From assembly GCA_020723285.1 (NCBI GenBank), contig DYJE01000007.1, forward strand, positions 97,252 through 161,251: a stretch of DNA of 64,000 bases. Reading direction: 5' to 3'. The notes beneath the pieces were generated by a model. That model saw nothing but the letters and a program-made list of their open reading frames with translations. It was not told the origin of the DNA and made no database searches. Below, one piece after another: positions 27,895 through 39,362 of the stretch. A program made the position numbers and the translations under genes. How positions within the stretch are numbered: the first letter of the stretch is position 1; the number at the start of each line of letters is the position of its first letter. Source of the DNA: Desulforapulum autotrophicum (GTDB taxonomy: Bacteria > Desulfobacterota > Desulfobacteria > Desulfobacterales > Desulfolunaceae).

Positions 27895-28136
27895 TCGGTC
27901 ACGCAGGCGATGGATTACGAAGATCATCATGCGGCAGTGCATCCGGTGGGCCCTGGGATGTTTCATGCATCCATCGGATAAAGCTCACCAAACTTGAACG
28001 AAAAATGAGGACCGGGCCGGATTCATACATTTCTAACATTTCTGTCACGGCCTTCTAACAGTGAGCCTGTAGATTTCCGGTTAAAGATAATGACCTCAGC
28101 GATTAAGAAGGATGACCCTTCAAGGAGATGCACGAT

Positions 28137-30596
28137 ATGATCAAAATGGACCTTCACGTTCATTCCAGTTTTTCGAAACGCCCGTCCCAGTGGATTCTAC
28201 AGAAAATCAACTGCCCGGAAAGCTTTACCCGGCCCATGCAGGTGTACCGCATCGCCATGGGCAAGGGCATGACTCATGTGACGCTCACGGATCACAACAC
28301 CATCCACGGTGCCCTGTCCATCGCCCATCTGCCCGGAACGTTCATCAGTGAGGAGATCACCACGTATTTTCCGGAAGACGGGTGCAAGGTCCATGTCCTG
28401 GCCTACCGCATCAGCGAATCCCAGCATGAGGACATCCAGAAAGTAAGGCCGAACATCTACGAACTGGCAGCGTATCTCAATCTTGAAAACATCTTTCACG
28501 CCGTGGCCCATCCCCTTTATGCTGTGAACGACCGGCTCACCTTGAACCATGTGGAAAAGATGATGCTGATCTTCAGGAATTTCGAGATCAACGGATCACG
28601 GAACGCCCTTCAGAACGGTATCCTTGAAAAATCCCTGACGGCAGTGACCGAGGCGGACATCCTGAAACTGGCTGAAAAGCACCGCATCGATCCCTTGTTC
28701 CCGGACATCTGGAATAAAAACCTGATCGGGGGCTCGGACGACCACAGCGGCCTCAACGTGGCCCGGACCTACACCCGGATTCCGGGAACCGGCAACCTGA
28801 ATGAAGCTTTCCGTCACATGGAAACACGGCGGTCCGACGTGGTGGGAAAATCCGCGACACCTTTGACCATGGCCCACAACCTCTACGGCATCGCCTATCA
28901 GTTTTACTGCGACCGGTTCAACGTCTCCCGCCATGTGCAGAGCGACCCGCTCCTTCGGTTTCTCGACCGGTCCCTGAAGGCTGAGCCGGATGATGAACTT
29001 TCAGTGATGTCGAGGATTTATTCGTTTTTAAGCCACAGAAAACGCAAACGGCGGACAGACGATGAAACCGGTTCCATCACCGGCCTGATCCGCCGGGAAT
29101 CCCAGCGCCTGATGGAAGAACGGCCGGATATCATCGGTTCAGGGGAAGAAGGGCTGAACACCGAAGCCCGTGGCCGGCGATGGTTCGAGTTTGTGAATCA
29201 CATCTCCAACAAGGTTCTGTCTTCCACGGCGGACAGGCTGCTTAACGCTTTTGCCGGAGCCAACCTTCCGGACATCTTTCATACCCTGGGATCGGTGGGA
29301 AGTCTTTACACACTCATGGCCCCATATTTCGTGGCTTTTTCTCAGTTCAACAAGGACAGGGGCGTGGCCGCTGAACTTGCCTTGGCCTGCGGCGTTAGGG
29401 ATGTTTCGGAGAATTCGGGTGGAAAAACGGTCCGCATGGCCCATTTCACCGACACATACTACGACGTGAACGGCGTGGCTCTGACCCTTCAGCGCCAGGT
29501 GGCGGTGGCCCTGAAAAACAACAAGCAGCTCACCCTTATCACCTGTGATGAAAAAGACAGGGCCGACGTGAACGGTGTGGCCCATTTTAAACCCGTGGGG
29601 GTTTTCGACATGCCCGCCTACAATGGCCTGCGGCTGTTCTACCCGCCATTTCTTGACATGCTGAATTACTGCCACGGCATGGATTTCACCCACATCCACA
29701 CCGCCACCCCAGGTCCCATCGGCCTTGCGGCCCTGGCCATATCACGGATTCTGAAACGTCCCATCATCGGCACGTATCACACGGCCTTCCCCCAGTACGC
29801 ACAGTACCTGACCGGCGACGCCATGATCGAGGACCTGACCTGGAAGTACACCCTCTGGTATTACAACCAGCTGGACTGGATCTACGTGTCCTCGAAAAAT
29901 TCCAAACTGGAGCTGACGGAAAAGGGGATCAAACCGTCGAAGATCAGGGTTATCGAACGGGGCATCGACATCACTTCGTTTCATCCCTCCAAACGGAATG
30001 GCCTTATGGCTGAACGGTACGGGATCGGCGAGGGTGTGACCGCCCTTTATGTGGGGCGCGTGTCCCGTGAAAAAAACCTCGCCGTCCTTGTCGCGGCGTT
30101 CAAGAACGTGTGCCGGAGCCTTTCCAACATCCGGCTCCTGGTGGTGGGGGACGGGCCATACCGGGAAGACATGAGTCGTGAGCTTGCGGATTATCCTTGC
30201 TTTTTCACAGGCTATCTTTCCGGAGAGGACCTTCATGCCGCGTATGCTGCGGCGGATTTTTTCGTGTTCCCCAGCACCACCGACACCTTCGGGAATGTGG
30301 TGATGGAAGCCCAGGCGTCCGGACTTCCCGTGATCGTCACCGACCAGGGCGGACCGGTGGAAAACATGATCCCAGGAACGACCGGTCTTGCCGTCAAAGG
30401 CGATGACCGTCTGGCTCTGGTGGCGGCCATGACCACTCTTTACACCGACGAAACCCGTCGCATCGAGATGGGAAAAGCCGCCCGCGAGTACATGGAAACC
30501 CGGTCGTTTGAAAGCGCCTACATCGCCACATGGAAGCTACTGGAATTTCCGGAGCCTGAACCGAGAGAAGAGGCGGTTCTTTTCAAAGCTGGATGA
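28137..30596 (+). CDS. PHP-domain phosphoesterase fused to a GT4-type glycosyltransferase
   Basis: 819 residues. Start: the ATG at 28137 has GGAG seven bases upstream. N-terminal PHP domain (about residues 1-280): metal ligands in LHVHSSFS, TDHNTIHG, HAVAHPLY and GGSDDHSGLNVARTYTRI, all four PHP motifs intact. The C-terminal GT-B glycosyltransferase (about 420-815) has YVGRVSREKNLAVL, VVGDGPYREDM, PSTTDTFGNVVMEAQASG and the nearby SGLPVIVTDQGGPVE. PHP proteins hydrolyse phosphate esters; GT4 enzymes transfer sugars from activated donors to lipids or glycans. A single protein with both is unusual. The radical SAM gene follows five bases later. Confidence 0.88.
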   Translation: MIKMDLHVHSSFSKRPSQWILQKINCPESFTRPMQVYRIAMGKGMTHVTLTDHNTIHGALSIAHLPGTFISEEITTYFPEDGCKVHVLAYRISESQHEDIQKVRPNIYELAAYLNLENIFHAVAHPLYAVNDRLTLNHVEKMMLIFRNFEINGSRNALQNGILEKSLTAVTEADILKLAEKHRIDPLFPDIWNKNLIGGSDDHSGLNVARTYTRIPGTGNLNEAFRHMETRRSDVVGKSATPLTMAHNLYGIAYQFYCDRFNVSRHVQSDPLLRFLDRSLKAEPDDELSVMSRIYSFLSHRKRKRRTDDETGSITGLIRRESQRLMEERPDIIGSGEEGLNTEARGRRWFEFVNHISNKVLSSTADRLLNAFAGANLPDIFHTLGSVGSLYTLMAPYFVAFSQFNKDRGVAAELALACGVRDVSENSGGKTVRMAHFTDTYYDVNGVALTLQRQVAVALKNNKQLTLITCDEKDRADVNGVAHFKPVGVFDMPAYNGLRLFYPPFLDMLNYCHGMDFTHIHTATPGPIGLAALAISRILKRPIIGTYHTAFPQYAQYLTGDAMIEDLTWKYTLWYYNQLDWIYVSSKNSKLELTEKGIKPSKIRVIERGIDITSFHPSKRNGLMAERYGIGEGVTALYVGRVSREKNLAVLVAAFKNVCRSLSNIRLLVVGDGPYREDMSRELADYPCFFTGYLSGEDLHAAYAAADFFVFPSTTDTFGNVVMEAQASGLPVIVTDQGGPVENMIPGTTGLAVKGDDRLALVAAMTTLYTDETRRIEMGKAAREYMETRSFESAYIATWKLLEFPEPEPREEAVLFKAG

Positions 30597-30601
30597 TATG
30601 A

Positions 30602-31861
30602 ATGGACAGACAACCAGGACAAAAAACAATGCTGATGCATCTTGTATCCAGTCTGGCCCGGCAGCGCGTGCCGGGCCAGCTGGTGATTCAACTGACCGAC
30701 CGCTGCAATGCCCGCTGTCCCCAGTGCGGCATGCGGGTGACCGAGGATTTTCCACGAACGAGGCTTGAAACGGACCGGGTGCTGGCGATTATCGACGCTG
30801 CGGTCCGGAAAAAAATCCGGTCATTATCCTTTACCGGCGGAGAACCTCTGATTTATCTGAAAGACCTGGTTCCCCTGATCCGTTATGCCGTGGACGCGGG
30901 AATTCCCTATGTCCGGACCGGCACCAACGGTTTTCTGTTCATGGGGTCAAATTCACCCGGTTTTGAAGCGAGGATGGAACATCTGGCCGAAACCCTGGCC
31001 GGCAGCGGGGTGCGTAATTTCTGGATCAGCATCGATTCCGCCGATCCTGCAGTTCATGAAACCATGCGCGGGCTTCCGGGGGTGATCGCGGGCATCCGCA
31101 AAGCCCTGCCCATATTTCACCGGAACGGTCTTTACCCGTCGGCCAACCTGGGTATCAACAGGAACATCACCCGGCAAACCATGGCCCTTGCCCCCGGCTG
31201 CGACGGCGAAACCTTTTACCGGACCTACCGGGACGGGTTCAGGGATTTTTATTCGGCGGTCATCGATATGGGATTCACCATTGTCAACAGCTGTTATCCC
31301 ATGAGTGTTTCACCGGACGATGAGTTGGCCGCCGTGTACAGCGCCAGCTCCACGGACAGGGTGGTCCGTTTTTCAAACGCTGAAAAAGCGTTGCTGTACC
31401 GGGCGCTGTTCGACACCATCCCTGAGTTCAGGAACCGGATCCGGATTTTTTCCCCCCGCACGTCGCTGTATGCCCTGATCATGGAAACGGAGCAGGCGGA
31501 CGGTGGAAACACTGTGAATGGCTACAGCTGCCGGGGCGGACTTGATTTTTTTTTTATCGACGCGAAAAGCGGCCACACCTATCCGTGCGGGTTCAGGGGT
31601 CAGGACGATTACGGTCCCTTTGACGCCTCCGGTTTTCCTGGGGCTTCCCATGAACGGCCGTGCAGAGAGTGCCACTGGGAATGCTTCAGGGATCCTTCCG
31701 AACTGGCCGGACCGCTGCTCGATCTGGCCCGGCGTCCGCACCGGTTTTTTTCACGGTTTCTGACGGACAGGTCCTATGCCCGGCTGTGGTTTGAAGATCT
31801 GATGTACTACAGAACCTGCGGCTGGTTCGATGGGCGAAAGTCTAATGTCTGCCATGATTAG
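30602..31861 (+). CDS. Radical SAM protein with Cys-rich C-terminal region
   Basis: 419 residues. The radical SAM cluster motif is CNARCPQC (CxxxCxxC; about residue 36), followed by SFTGGEPLIYL. C-terminal Cys residues (CRGGLDFFF, YPCGF, CRECHWECF, TCGWF) look like a SPASM-type or related auxiliary cluster site. Such enzymes usually modify peptides, proteins or cofactors using SAM and 5'-deoxyadenosyl radicals; no precursor peptide is visible. It follows the PHP-glycosyltransferase gene by 5 bases, so they are likely co-translated. A start at 30629 is also possible. Confidence 0.88.
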   Translation: MDRQPGQKTMLMHLVSSLARQRVPGQLVIQLTDRCNARCPQCGMRVTEDFPRTRLETDRVLAIIDAAVRKKIRSLSFTGGEPLIYLKDLVPLIRYAVDAGIPYVRTGTNGFLFMGSNSPGFEARMEHLAETLAGSGVRNFWISIDSADPAVHETMRGLPGVIAGIRKALPIFHRNGLYPSANLGINRNITRQTMALAPGCDGETFYRTYRDGFRDFYSAVIDMGFTIVNSCYPMSVSPDDELAAVYSASSTDRVVRFSNAEKALLYRALFDTIPEFRNRIRIFSPRTSLYALIMETEQADGGNTVNGYSCRGGLDFFFIDAKSGHTYPCGFRGQDDYGPFDASGFPGASHERPCRECHWECFRDPSELAGPLLDLARRPHRFFSRFLTDRSYARLWFEDLMYYRTCGWFDGRKSNVCHD

Positions 31862-32244
31862 ACACGCTTCATCGGACCAGGGTATCTGGCCACCTGTATA
31901 TCTGCAGTAAGCAGCAATAGGCCATCAACAGTGGCTTGGGCCACAAGTAAACGATCAAAGGGATCTTTATGGATTGTAGGCAAGGAACCGACAGCAACCA
32001 CATGCTGACTGAGGATAGGCAATTCATGGTAGCCGTTGTCCAGCAAGCTGCGTCGCAGTACTCGGGGATCGACCTTGAAATCTTCGCGTGCAAGGCCACT
32101 TTTAATCACAATTTCCCAGAGACTGGCAACGCTGAAGAATAATTCGTTTTCAGGGTCGCTCATCAGCGTCTGAGCATCAGCCGGTAAATGTTCAATGCCT
32201 TGTGCCGCCCATAGCAGCAGGTGAGTATCAAGCAACAGCTTCAT
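31858..32244 (-). CDS. PIN-domain toxin (VapC-like)
   Basis: 128 residues. The PIN active-site acids are in KLLLDTHLLLWA (Asp), LWEIVIK (Glu) and DPFDRLLVAQA (Asp). VapC-type toxins are magnesium-dependent RNases that cut tRNA or rRNA. It overlaps the antitoxin gene by four bases on the same strand, and its 3' end meets the radical SAM stop by four bases. Confidence 0.9.
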   Translation of the reverse strand: MKLLLDTHLLLWAAQGIEHLPADAQTLMSDPENELFFSVASLWEIVIKSGLAREDFKVDPRVLRRSLLDNGYHELPILSQHVVAVGSLPTIHKDPFDRLLVAQATVDGLLLLTADIQVARYPGPMKRV

Positions 32245-32489
32245 GAGCCCTCTTCGAACATCTTTACGATCTCCACTTCAGCCATCCGATCAAAGTCATC
32301 CGGCACAGTGATTTGTCCAGCCATAAAGCCGAACCGTCTGGTCTGGGAAGGCTCCGGTGCATTGAGCGGAATAACTTTGACCATGGGTTTTCCAGCCCTG
32401 GCGATGACGAACGGCTCACCCTTGGACGCTTGCTCCACCAGCCGGGATAAATGGGTTTTGGCCTCGTGAATGCTGTACGTTTGCATCAT
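32241..32489 (-). CDS. Antitoxin, Phd/YefM family (PIN partner)
   Basis: 82 residues. The motif TYSIHEAKTHLSRLVEQASK, then EPFVIARAGKPMVKVIPL, is the Phd/YefM DNA-binding fold. The C terminus would neutralise the PIN toxin. GAGGTGA precedes the ATG. Gene order antitoxin-toxin and the ATGA overlap are typical. Confidence 0.9.
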   Translation of the reverse strand: MMQTYSIHEAKTHLSRLVEQASKGEPFVIARAGKPMVKVIPLNAPEPSQTRRFGFMAGQITVPDDFDRMAEVEIVKMFEEGS

Positions 32490-32698
32490 GTCACCTCAAT
32501 TAGACTTGGTTTTATGAACTTAGTTTAACATGGTCCGTGGTCATGTCAAGTTCCGAAACGTATACGCTTGCCAAACCGATACTGCAAAAACCATATTCCG
32601 CTTCACATTTCACTAAAAAAAGACTAAGGGGAATGGATGCTTGGATGTCACCGGTTTTGTTATTCCGCAAACAGTCTGTTCAGGATGGCCTTTTCACC

Positions 32699-34276
32699 AT
32701 GTCCGAAAACAAAAAAATGGTCAAAGCTGCGGGAACCGTGGGGTTTTTCACCCTGATCAGCCGGATTTTAGGTTTTGTCCGTGATATGATGATGGCGTGG
32801 TTTTTCGGATCCGGCATGATCACCGACGCCTTTATCGCGGCGTTCCGCCTTCCCAATCTCATGCGGCGTCTTCTGGCCGAAGGCTCGCTGGTTCTGGCTT
32901 TTGTTCCTGTTTTTACCGAAACCCTTGAAAGGGAAGGGCAGGGCGAGGCGTTTCGTCTGGCCGGGTCCTCGTTCAAGGTGTTGTCCCTGATCCTTGCGGT
33001 CATCACGGTTCTGGGCATTGTTTTCGCGTCGTATATCCTGATGATGATGGCGCCGGGGTTTATGGATGACCCCGAAAAAATGCGGCTGACGGAGACCCTG
33101 ACCCGCATCCTGTTCCCTTACGTCTTTTTCATCTGTCTGGTGGCCCTGTGCATGGGAATCCTGAACGCCATGGGTCATTTTGCGGCACCGTCCATCGCCC
33201 CCATCCTCCTTAACGTGATGATGATTCTGGGCATGTGGGCCGGAGCGCGGTTTACCGAAGACAAAACGGCGCAAATCATGATCCTGGCCGCGAGCGTCAT
33301 CGCGGGCGGCGTGGTTCAGCTGGGGCTCCAGATCCCTTTTTTGTGGGGCAAAGGGTTCAGGTTCAGGGCCCCTTCGCCTTTTGTTCATCCGGGTGTTCGC
33401 CAGATCGGACGTTTGATGCTTCCTTCCATCGTGGGGGCCGGGGTTTACCAGGTCAATGTGGTTTCCGGCACCATACTGGCGTCGTTTCTCCTTGAAGGCA
33501 GCATCAGCTGGCTGTATTACGCGGACCGGGTGTTTCAGTTTCCCCTGGGGCTTTTCGCCATATCCATGGGAACGGCGGTGCTTCCGAGCCTTTCACGACA
33601 GGCGGCCCAAGGGGACATGGACGCCCTGAAACAGACATTCACCCAGGCCGTCCGGTTTGTGTTCTACATCACCCTGCCGGCCACGGCGGGGCTCGTGGCC
33701 CTTTCAGAACCCATTGTGGCGGTGTTGTTCAAGCGGGGGGAATTCGGGGCCTTTGATCTTACCATGACGGCCAAAGCCCTTCTGTATTACAGTCTGGGGC
33801 TCTGTCCCGTGGCGGCGGTCCGGGTGGCCGCGCCGGTGTTCTACGCGAGGAAAGACGCGGTAACACCGGTCAGGGTCGCCGTGTTTTCCATTGTTCTCAA
33901 CATCGCCGTCAGTGTCCTGCTCATGGGGCCGCTCAAACACGGAGGTCTGGCCCTGGCCACGTCCCTCACATCCGCCGTCAATTTTTTGATTCTTGGGGCC
34001 ATGATCCGCCGTCAGCTGGGGCCTCTGGGCGGGTTTTCCGTGGCCGCTTCCATCCTGAGAAGCCTTTTTTGTTCGCTGGTTATGGGGGGGCTCGTTCATA
34101 TCCTTGCGATTTATTTTTTTCGGCCCTATAATGGCGGCACTCTATACATGGCCGTCAAGCTGACATTGTGCATCGCCGCAGGTGTTTTGGCTTACATTCT
34201 GCTGACCTGGATTCTTAGAAGTCCGGAACTGGAAACGGCATTGGGCCTTTTTGCTAAGAAAACAAAGGATGACTGA
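32699..34276 (+). CDS. murJ: Lipid II flippase MurJ
   Basis: 525 residues with about 14 hydrophobic segments, the size and shape of MurJ/MviN of the MOP exporter superfamily. Motifs: FTLISRILGFVRDMMMAWFFG at the start, GSITDAF-type region (GSGMITDAFIAAFRLPNL), and the conserved PSLSRQAAQGD. It flips lipid II across the inner membrane. The ATG at 32699 gives a normal N terminus; several further ATGs are in frame upstream and cannot be excluded. It heads the run with ftsB. Confidence 0.92.
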   Translation: MSENKKMVKAAGTVGFFTLISRILGFVRDMMMAWFFGSGMITDAFIAAFRLPNLMRRLLAEGSLVLAFVPVFTETLEREGQGEAFRLAGSSFKVLSLILAVITVLGIVFASYILMMMAPGFMDDPEKMRLTETLTRILFPYVFFICLVALCMGILNAMGHFAAPSIAPILLNVMMILGMWAGARFTEDKTAQIMILAASVIAGGVVQLGLQIPFLWGKGFRFRAPSPFVHPGVRQIGRLMLPSIVGAGVYQVNVVSGTILASFLLEGSISWLYYADRVFQFPLGLFAISMGTAVLPSLSRQAAQGDMDALKQTFTQAVRFVFYITLPATAGLVALSEPIVAVLFKRGEFGAFDLTMTAKALLYYSLGLCPVAAVRVAAPVFYARKDAVTPVRVAVFSIVLNIAVSVLLMGPLKHGGLALATSLTSAVNFLILGAMIRRQLGPLGGFSVAASILRSLFCSLVMGGLVHILAIYFFRPYNGGTLYMAVKLTLCIAAGVLAYILLTWILRSPELETALGLFAKKTKDD

Positions 34277-34284
34277 TAAGAGAC

Positions 34285-34713
34285 ATGGAACAAAACCTGG
34301 ATTTCACCCGGTATAAAAAAGCTGTTCTCCCTGCTGTGGGTGTGTTTTTAGTCGTTTTTCTTCTGCTGATCGTTTTTTACCGCAACGGGATTCTCGATCT
34401 GAACAGGAAAAAGGTCGAACTTGAGACTCAGATCGAGAAAAATGAGGCGTTAAGGGAAGAGAATACGGGGCTTTACCGCGAGGTCACCCGCCTGAAAAGC
34501 GACCAGGAATACCTGGAACAGGTGGCCAGGAAAGAACTGGGCATGATCAAGAAAAACGAAATCATCGTCAAGTTTCACGCCGATGATAAAAGCAGTCCTG
34601 CTGAGGAATCCGGCTTGGAATCCTCCCGGAAGACTATAGAAACAGGGGTTTCGGAAGGTGATGGCCTGAAGGAGCCTCCTGTGGCAGACAAGGAACCGGG
34701 TAAAACGCCATGA
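34285..34713 (+). CDS. ftsB: FtsB/DivIC-family cell-division protein
   Basis: 142 residues. A short cytoplasmic tail, one transmembrane segment (about 14-34, AVGVFLVVFLLLIVFYRNG) and a coiled coil (about 42-85, with ELETQIEKNEALREEN and RLKSDQEYLEQVARKELGM). The motif EYLEQVARKELGMIKKNE is typical of FtsB/DivIC, which form the divisome complex with FtsL and FtsQ. The C-terminal tail of about 45 residues is longer than in E. coli. The start is 8 bases after murJ. Confidence 0.85.
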   Translation: MEQNLDFTRYKKAVLPAVGVFLVVFLLLIVFYRNGILDLNRKKVELETQIEKNEALREENTGLYREVTRLKSDQEYLEQVARKELGMIKKNEIIVKFHADDKSSPAEESGLESSRKTIETGVSEGDGLKEPPVADKEPGKTP

Positions 34714-34964
34714 AATCGAAACATGTTTTTTTTACCGGAACCATGGGCGACCTTTACCTGGCCCAGGGGTATGTGGACGAGGCGGAAAAGGTCTACTCAT
34801 CGATTTTAAAAAAAGACCCCCGGCGGAAAGACTGCGCGGAGGGTCTTTTACGGTGTGAACGGAAACGGAGAATCGAAGAGGCGGTGAACTCCGGGGATCT
34901 GCCCAAACTGATCCGAAGCTGGGTCGAGCTTCTCCGGCGTGAGGCCGAACCCGGAAGATCATGA
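34710..34964 (+). CDS. Small TPR-like protein
   Basis: 84 residues. The stretch GDLYLAQGYVDEAEKVYSSI followed by LKKDPRRKDC is one good tetratricopeptide repeat, a protein-contact helix pair; the rest is charged and helical. No signal peptide. It overlaps ftsB by four bases and the rhodanese gene by four, so the set is translationally coupled. Confidence 0.7.
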   Translation: MKSKHVFFTGTMGDLYLAQGYVDEAEKVYSSILKKDPRRKDCAEGLLRCERKRRIEEAVNSGDLPKLIRSWVELLRREAEPGRS

Positions 34965-35473
34965 TGCGGAGAATCTGTGTGAAAATTTTTAAAGACCTGG
35001 GGATCATGATTGTTCTGGCTGCCGTGACAGGATTTTGCGTCAATGCGTTTTCACCGTCGGGCATTGCTCTTGTGGGAGACTGGAATCCCGAACAGGGGGT
35101 GGTTTCCGCCAGGGTCAAAAACCAGCCCGTATCCCATGACATCGAAATCCGGACCGTGGACGAAGCCTTTGCCATTTTTTCGGATCAAAAAGCCCTGTTT
35201 GTGGATGCCAGGGAAGACGCCCTTTTCAACGAAGGCCACATCAAGGGCGCAGTGTCCCTTTTTGTCAACGACTATGGGAAACGGTTTGCCGGTTTCATGG
35301 AAAAGGTCCCCCTGGACCGGCCCATTGTGGCGTATTGTTCGGGCCGGTCCTGTGAAGACAGTCACACGCTGGCCCGGTATCTTAAAGAAGACGGCTACAC
35401 CGATGTCCGGGTGTTTGTAGACGGGTATCCTGCATGGGCCGAGGAGGGACATCCCGTTGAAAAAAGCCGCTGA
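34961..35473 (+). CDS. Membrane-anchored rhodanese-like protein
   Basis: 170 residues. An N-terminal anchor (about 12-32, LGIMIVLAAVTGFCVNAF) is followed by one rhodanese domain (about 55-165: LFVDAREDALFNEGHIKGAV; active-site loop YCSGRSCEDSHTLA with its Cys; VFVDGYPAWAEEGHPVE). Rhodaneses transfer sulfur or handle persulfides; here the domain faces the periplasm. It overlaps the previous gene by ATGA and the next by 17 bases. Confidence 0.88.
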   Translation: MMRRICVKIFKDLGIMIVLAAVTGFCVNAFSPSGIALVGDWNPEQGVVSARVKNQPVSHDIEIRTVDEAFAIFSDQKALFVDAREDALFNEGHIKGAVSLFVNDYGKRFAGFMEKVPLDRPIVAYCSGRSCEDSHTLARYLKEDGYTDVRVFVDGYPAWAEEGHPVEKSR

Positions 35474-35903
35474 TTTATTTATCCGGAACCCGTGGATCGA
35501 TCTGGCCGCCCGTCTCTGTCTGGGGGTGGTGTTCGTTTACGCCAGTTTCCACAAAATCACCGATCCCTCCGCCTTTGCCAAAGTCATCTACGGGTACGGC
35601 CTTTTTCCAGCCGTCACCATCAACGTTACGGCCATTGTCCTGCCGTATCTTGAGCTGTTCACCGGCCTGTTCCTGATTCTGGGCGTGATGCCCCGCTCCG
35701 CCGCCGTACTGGCTGAAATCCTGTTTCTGGCCTTTATCATCGCCATATCCGTGAACCTGATCCGGGGCCATACCTTCGACTGCGGTTGTTTTTCCTTTAA
35801 TAAGGAGAATCCGGACTCGGCAGGCATTGAGCTTCTTGTCCGTGACCTGATCTGGTTTGCCGTGGGGCTTGTTCCTGTGTTTTTCAAAGGAAAGAGGGTC
35901 TGA
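35457..35903 (+). CDS. DoxX/MauE-family membrane protein
   Basis: 148 residues, four transmembrane segments. DoxX/MauE-like features: LGVVFVYASFHKITDPSAFA, then LELFTGLFLILGVMP, and a CGCFSF Cys pair that could take part in disulfide or persulfide chemistry. The start is TTG at 35457, with GAGGAGGG upstream, overlapping the rhodanese gene by 17 bases. The pairing with a rhodanese suggests periplasmic thiol or sulfur chemistry. Confidence 0.82.
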   Translation: MKKAADLFIRNPWIDLAARLCLGVVFVYASFHKITDPSAFAKVIYGYGLFPAVTINVTAIVLPYLELFTGLFLILGVMPRSAAVLAEILFLAFIIAISVNLIRGHTFDCGCFSFNKENPDSAGIELLVRDLIWFAVGLVPVFFKGKRV

Positions 35904-37538
<1,635 letters not shown>

Positions 37539-37611
37539 AATGTCATCGTCCGGGCGGCGGGAATGAACCCGTATGACCGCCCGGCCAATATCAATCAACA
37601 GGGGGAATCGT

Positions 37612-39255
37612 ATGGGCAACAGCACAAAGTTTATTTTCGTCACGGGCGGGGTGTTATCCTCTCTTGGAAAAGGGCTTGCTTCGGCTGTGATCGGGTCCCT
37701 TCTTGAAGCCCGTGGGCTCACGGTGGCCATTCAGAAGCTTGATCCTTACATCAACGTGGACCCCGGAACCATGAACCCCTTTCAGCACGGCGAAGTGTTC
37801 GTCACCGATGACGGCGCGGAAACGGACCTGGACCTCGGGCATTATGAGCGGTTCACCAACGCGAGCCTGGGCAAAGACAACAACTTCACCACAGGCCGGA
37901 TCTACAATTCGGTGATCACCAAGGAACGCCGGGGTGAATATCTGGGCGGCACCGTCCAGGTCATCCCCCACATCACCGATGAGATCAAGCGCTGCATCAT
38001 GCTGATGAGCGGCCGTTCCGACATCGCCATCATCGAAATCGGCGGCACCATCGGCGACATCGAAAGCCTTCCGTTTCTCGAAGCCATCCGCCAGCTCAGG
38101 GCGGATCTGGGCAAGGAAAACGTGCTTTACATCCATCTCACGCTTCTGCCCTATATTGCCACGGCAGGCGAGCTGAAAACCAAACCCACCCAGCACAGTG
38201 TGAAAGAACTCCGGAGCATCGGTATCCAGCCGGACATTCTTCTGTGCCGGACCGACCGTGAGATTCCGGCGGACATGAAAGCCAAGATCGCCTTGTTCTG
38301 CAACGTGGACAAGGACGCCGTCATCATGGCCAAGGATGTGGAATGCATCTACGAACTGCCCCTGATCTACCACGAGGACGGGCTTGACGAGAAAATCGTG
38401 AAATCACTCCACATCTGGACCCGGGCTCCCCGGCTTGGAAACTGGCAGGATTTCGTGGACCGTTTCAAACGTCCTCAGTTTACCGTGACCATCGGCATCG
38501 TGGGCAAATACGTGGACCTTACGGAATCGTACAAAAGCCTGAACGAGGCCTTGTATCACGGCGGTATTCCCAACGACGCACGGGTGAAGCTCCAGTTCAT
38601 CGATTCGGAAAAAATTGATGAAGCCAACTGCCGTGAGACCCTGGGGCACCTCAGCGGCATTCTCGTGCCCGGTGGTTTCGGCCCAAGGGGTGTGGAAGGA
38701 AAAATACTGGCCGCCAGGTATGCCCGTGAAAACAACGTACCGTATTTTGGAATCTGTCTCGGCATGCAGATCGCCGTGATCGAGTTCGCCCGCCACATCG
38801 CAGGACTCGCCCACGCCAACAGCACCGAATTCGACCGGAAGACCAAATACCCGGTAATTTACCTGATGAAGGAATGGCTGAACGAACGCACAGGGGAAAT
38901 GGAACGAAGGGACGTGGATTCCGACAAAGGCGGGACCTTGCGCCTCGGAGCCTATCCCTGCCGTCTTAACAAGGACACTTTCGCCTTCGAGGCCTACGGA
39001 GCCGAGGATATTTCCGAACGCCACCGCCACCGCTACGAGTTCAACAACGAATACATGGAGGTTCTGAAAGAAAAAGGTCTTGTGATCAGCGGAACCTCTC
39101 CCAGTGGAGGGCTTGTTGAAATCGTGGAAATCAAGGATCATCCCTGGTATCTGGGCTGTCAGTTCCATCCGGAATTCAAGTCCAAACCCATGAAACCCCA
39201 TCCTCTTTTCGTGGATTTCATCCGGGCGTCCCTTAAAAACACCCGGAACGGATAG
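37612..39255 (+). CDS. pyrG: CTP synthase
   Basis: 547 residues. Synthetase domain: [20 protein letters not shown] and [20 protein letters not shown]; glutaminase domain: [19 protein letters not shown] with the catalytic Cys, and the C-terminal HPEFKSKP. It makes CTP from UTP with glutamine. The ATG at 37612 begins the domain, preceded by GGGAA. A terminator follows. Confidence 0.98.
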   Translation: MGNSTKFIFVTGGVLSSLGKGLASAVIGSLLEARGLTVAIQKLDPYINVDPGTMNPFQHGEVFVTDDGAETDLDLGHYERFTNASLGKDNNFTTGRIYNSVITKERRGEYLGGTVQVIPHITDEIKRCIMLMSGRSDIAIIEIGGTIGDIESLPFLEAIRQLRADLGKENVLYIHLTLLPYIATAGELKTKPTQHSVKELRSIGIQPDILLCRTDREIPADMKAKIALFCNVDKDAVIMAKDVECIYELPLIYHEDGLDEKIVKSLHIWTRAPRLGNWQDFVDRFKRPQFTVTIGIVGKYVDLTESYKSLNEALYHGGIPNDARVKLQFIDSEKIDEANCRETLGHLSGILVPGGFGPRGVEGKILAARYARENNVPYFGICLGMQIAVIEFARHIAGLAHANSTEFDRKTKYPVIYLMKEWLNERTGEMERRDVDSDKGGTLRLGAYPCRLNKDTFAFEAYGAEDISERHRHRYEFNNEYMEVLKEKGLVISGTSPSGGLVEIVEIKDHPWYLGCQFHPEFKSKPMKPHPLFVDFIRASLKNTRNG

Positions 39256-39335
39256 CGTTGGGGGCATTGGAATGATCGCAGCCGGGTTCAAAAAACCGAT
39301 ACGTTTCCCGTCTCGGAATCATTGAAATAATCGAA

Positions 39336-39362
39336 AGACCGCTTCACGGCGGTCTTTTTTTT
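39336..39362 (+). terminator. Intrinsic terminator after pyrG
   Basis: AGACCGC and GCGGTCT with a 6-base loop, followed by a run of about 8 T. It lies 80 bases after pyrG, at the end of the convergent dtxR-type gene. Confidence 0.9.
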
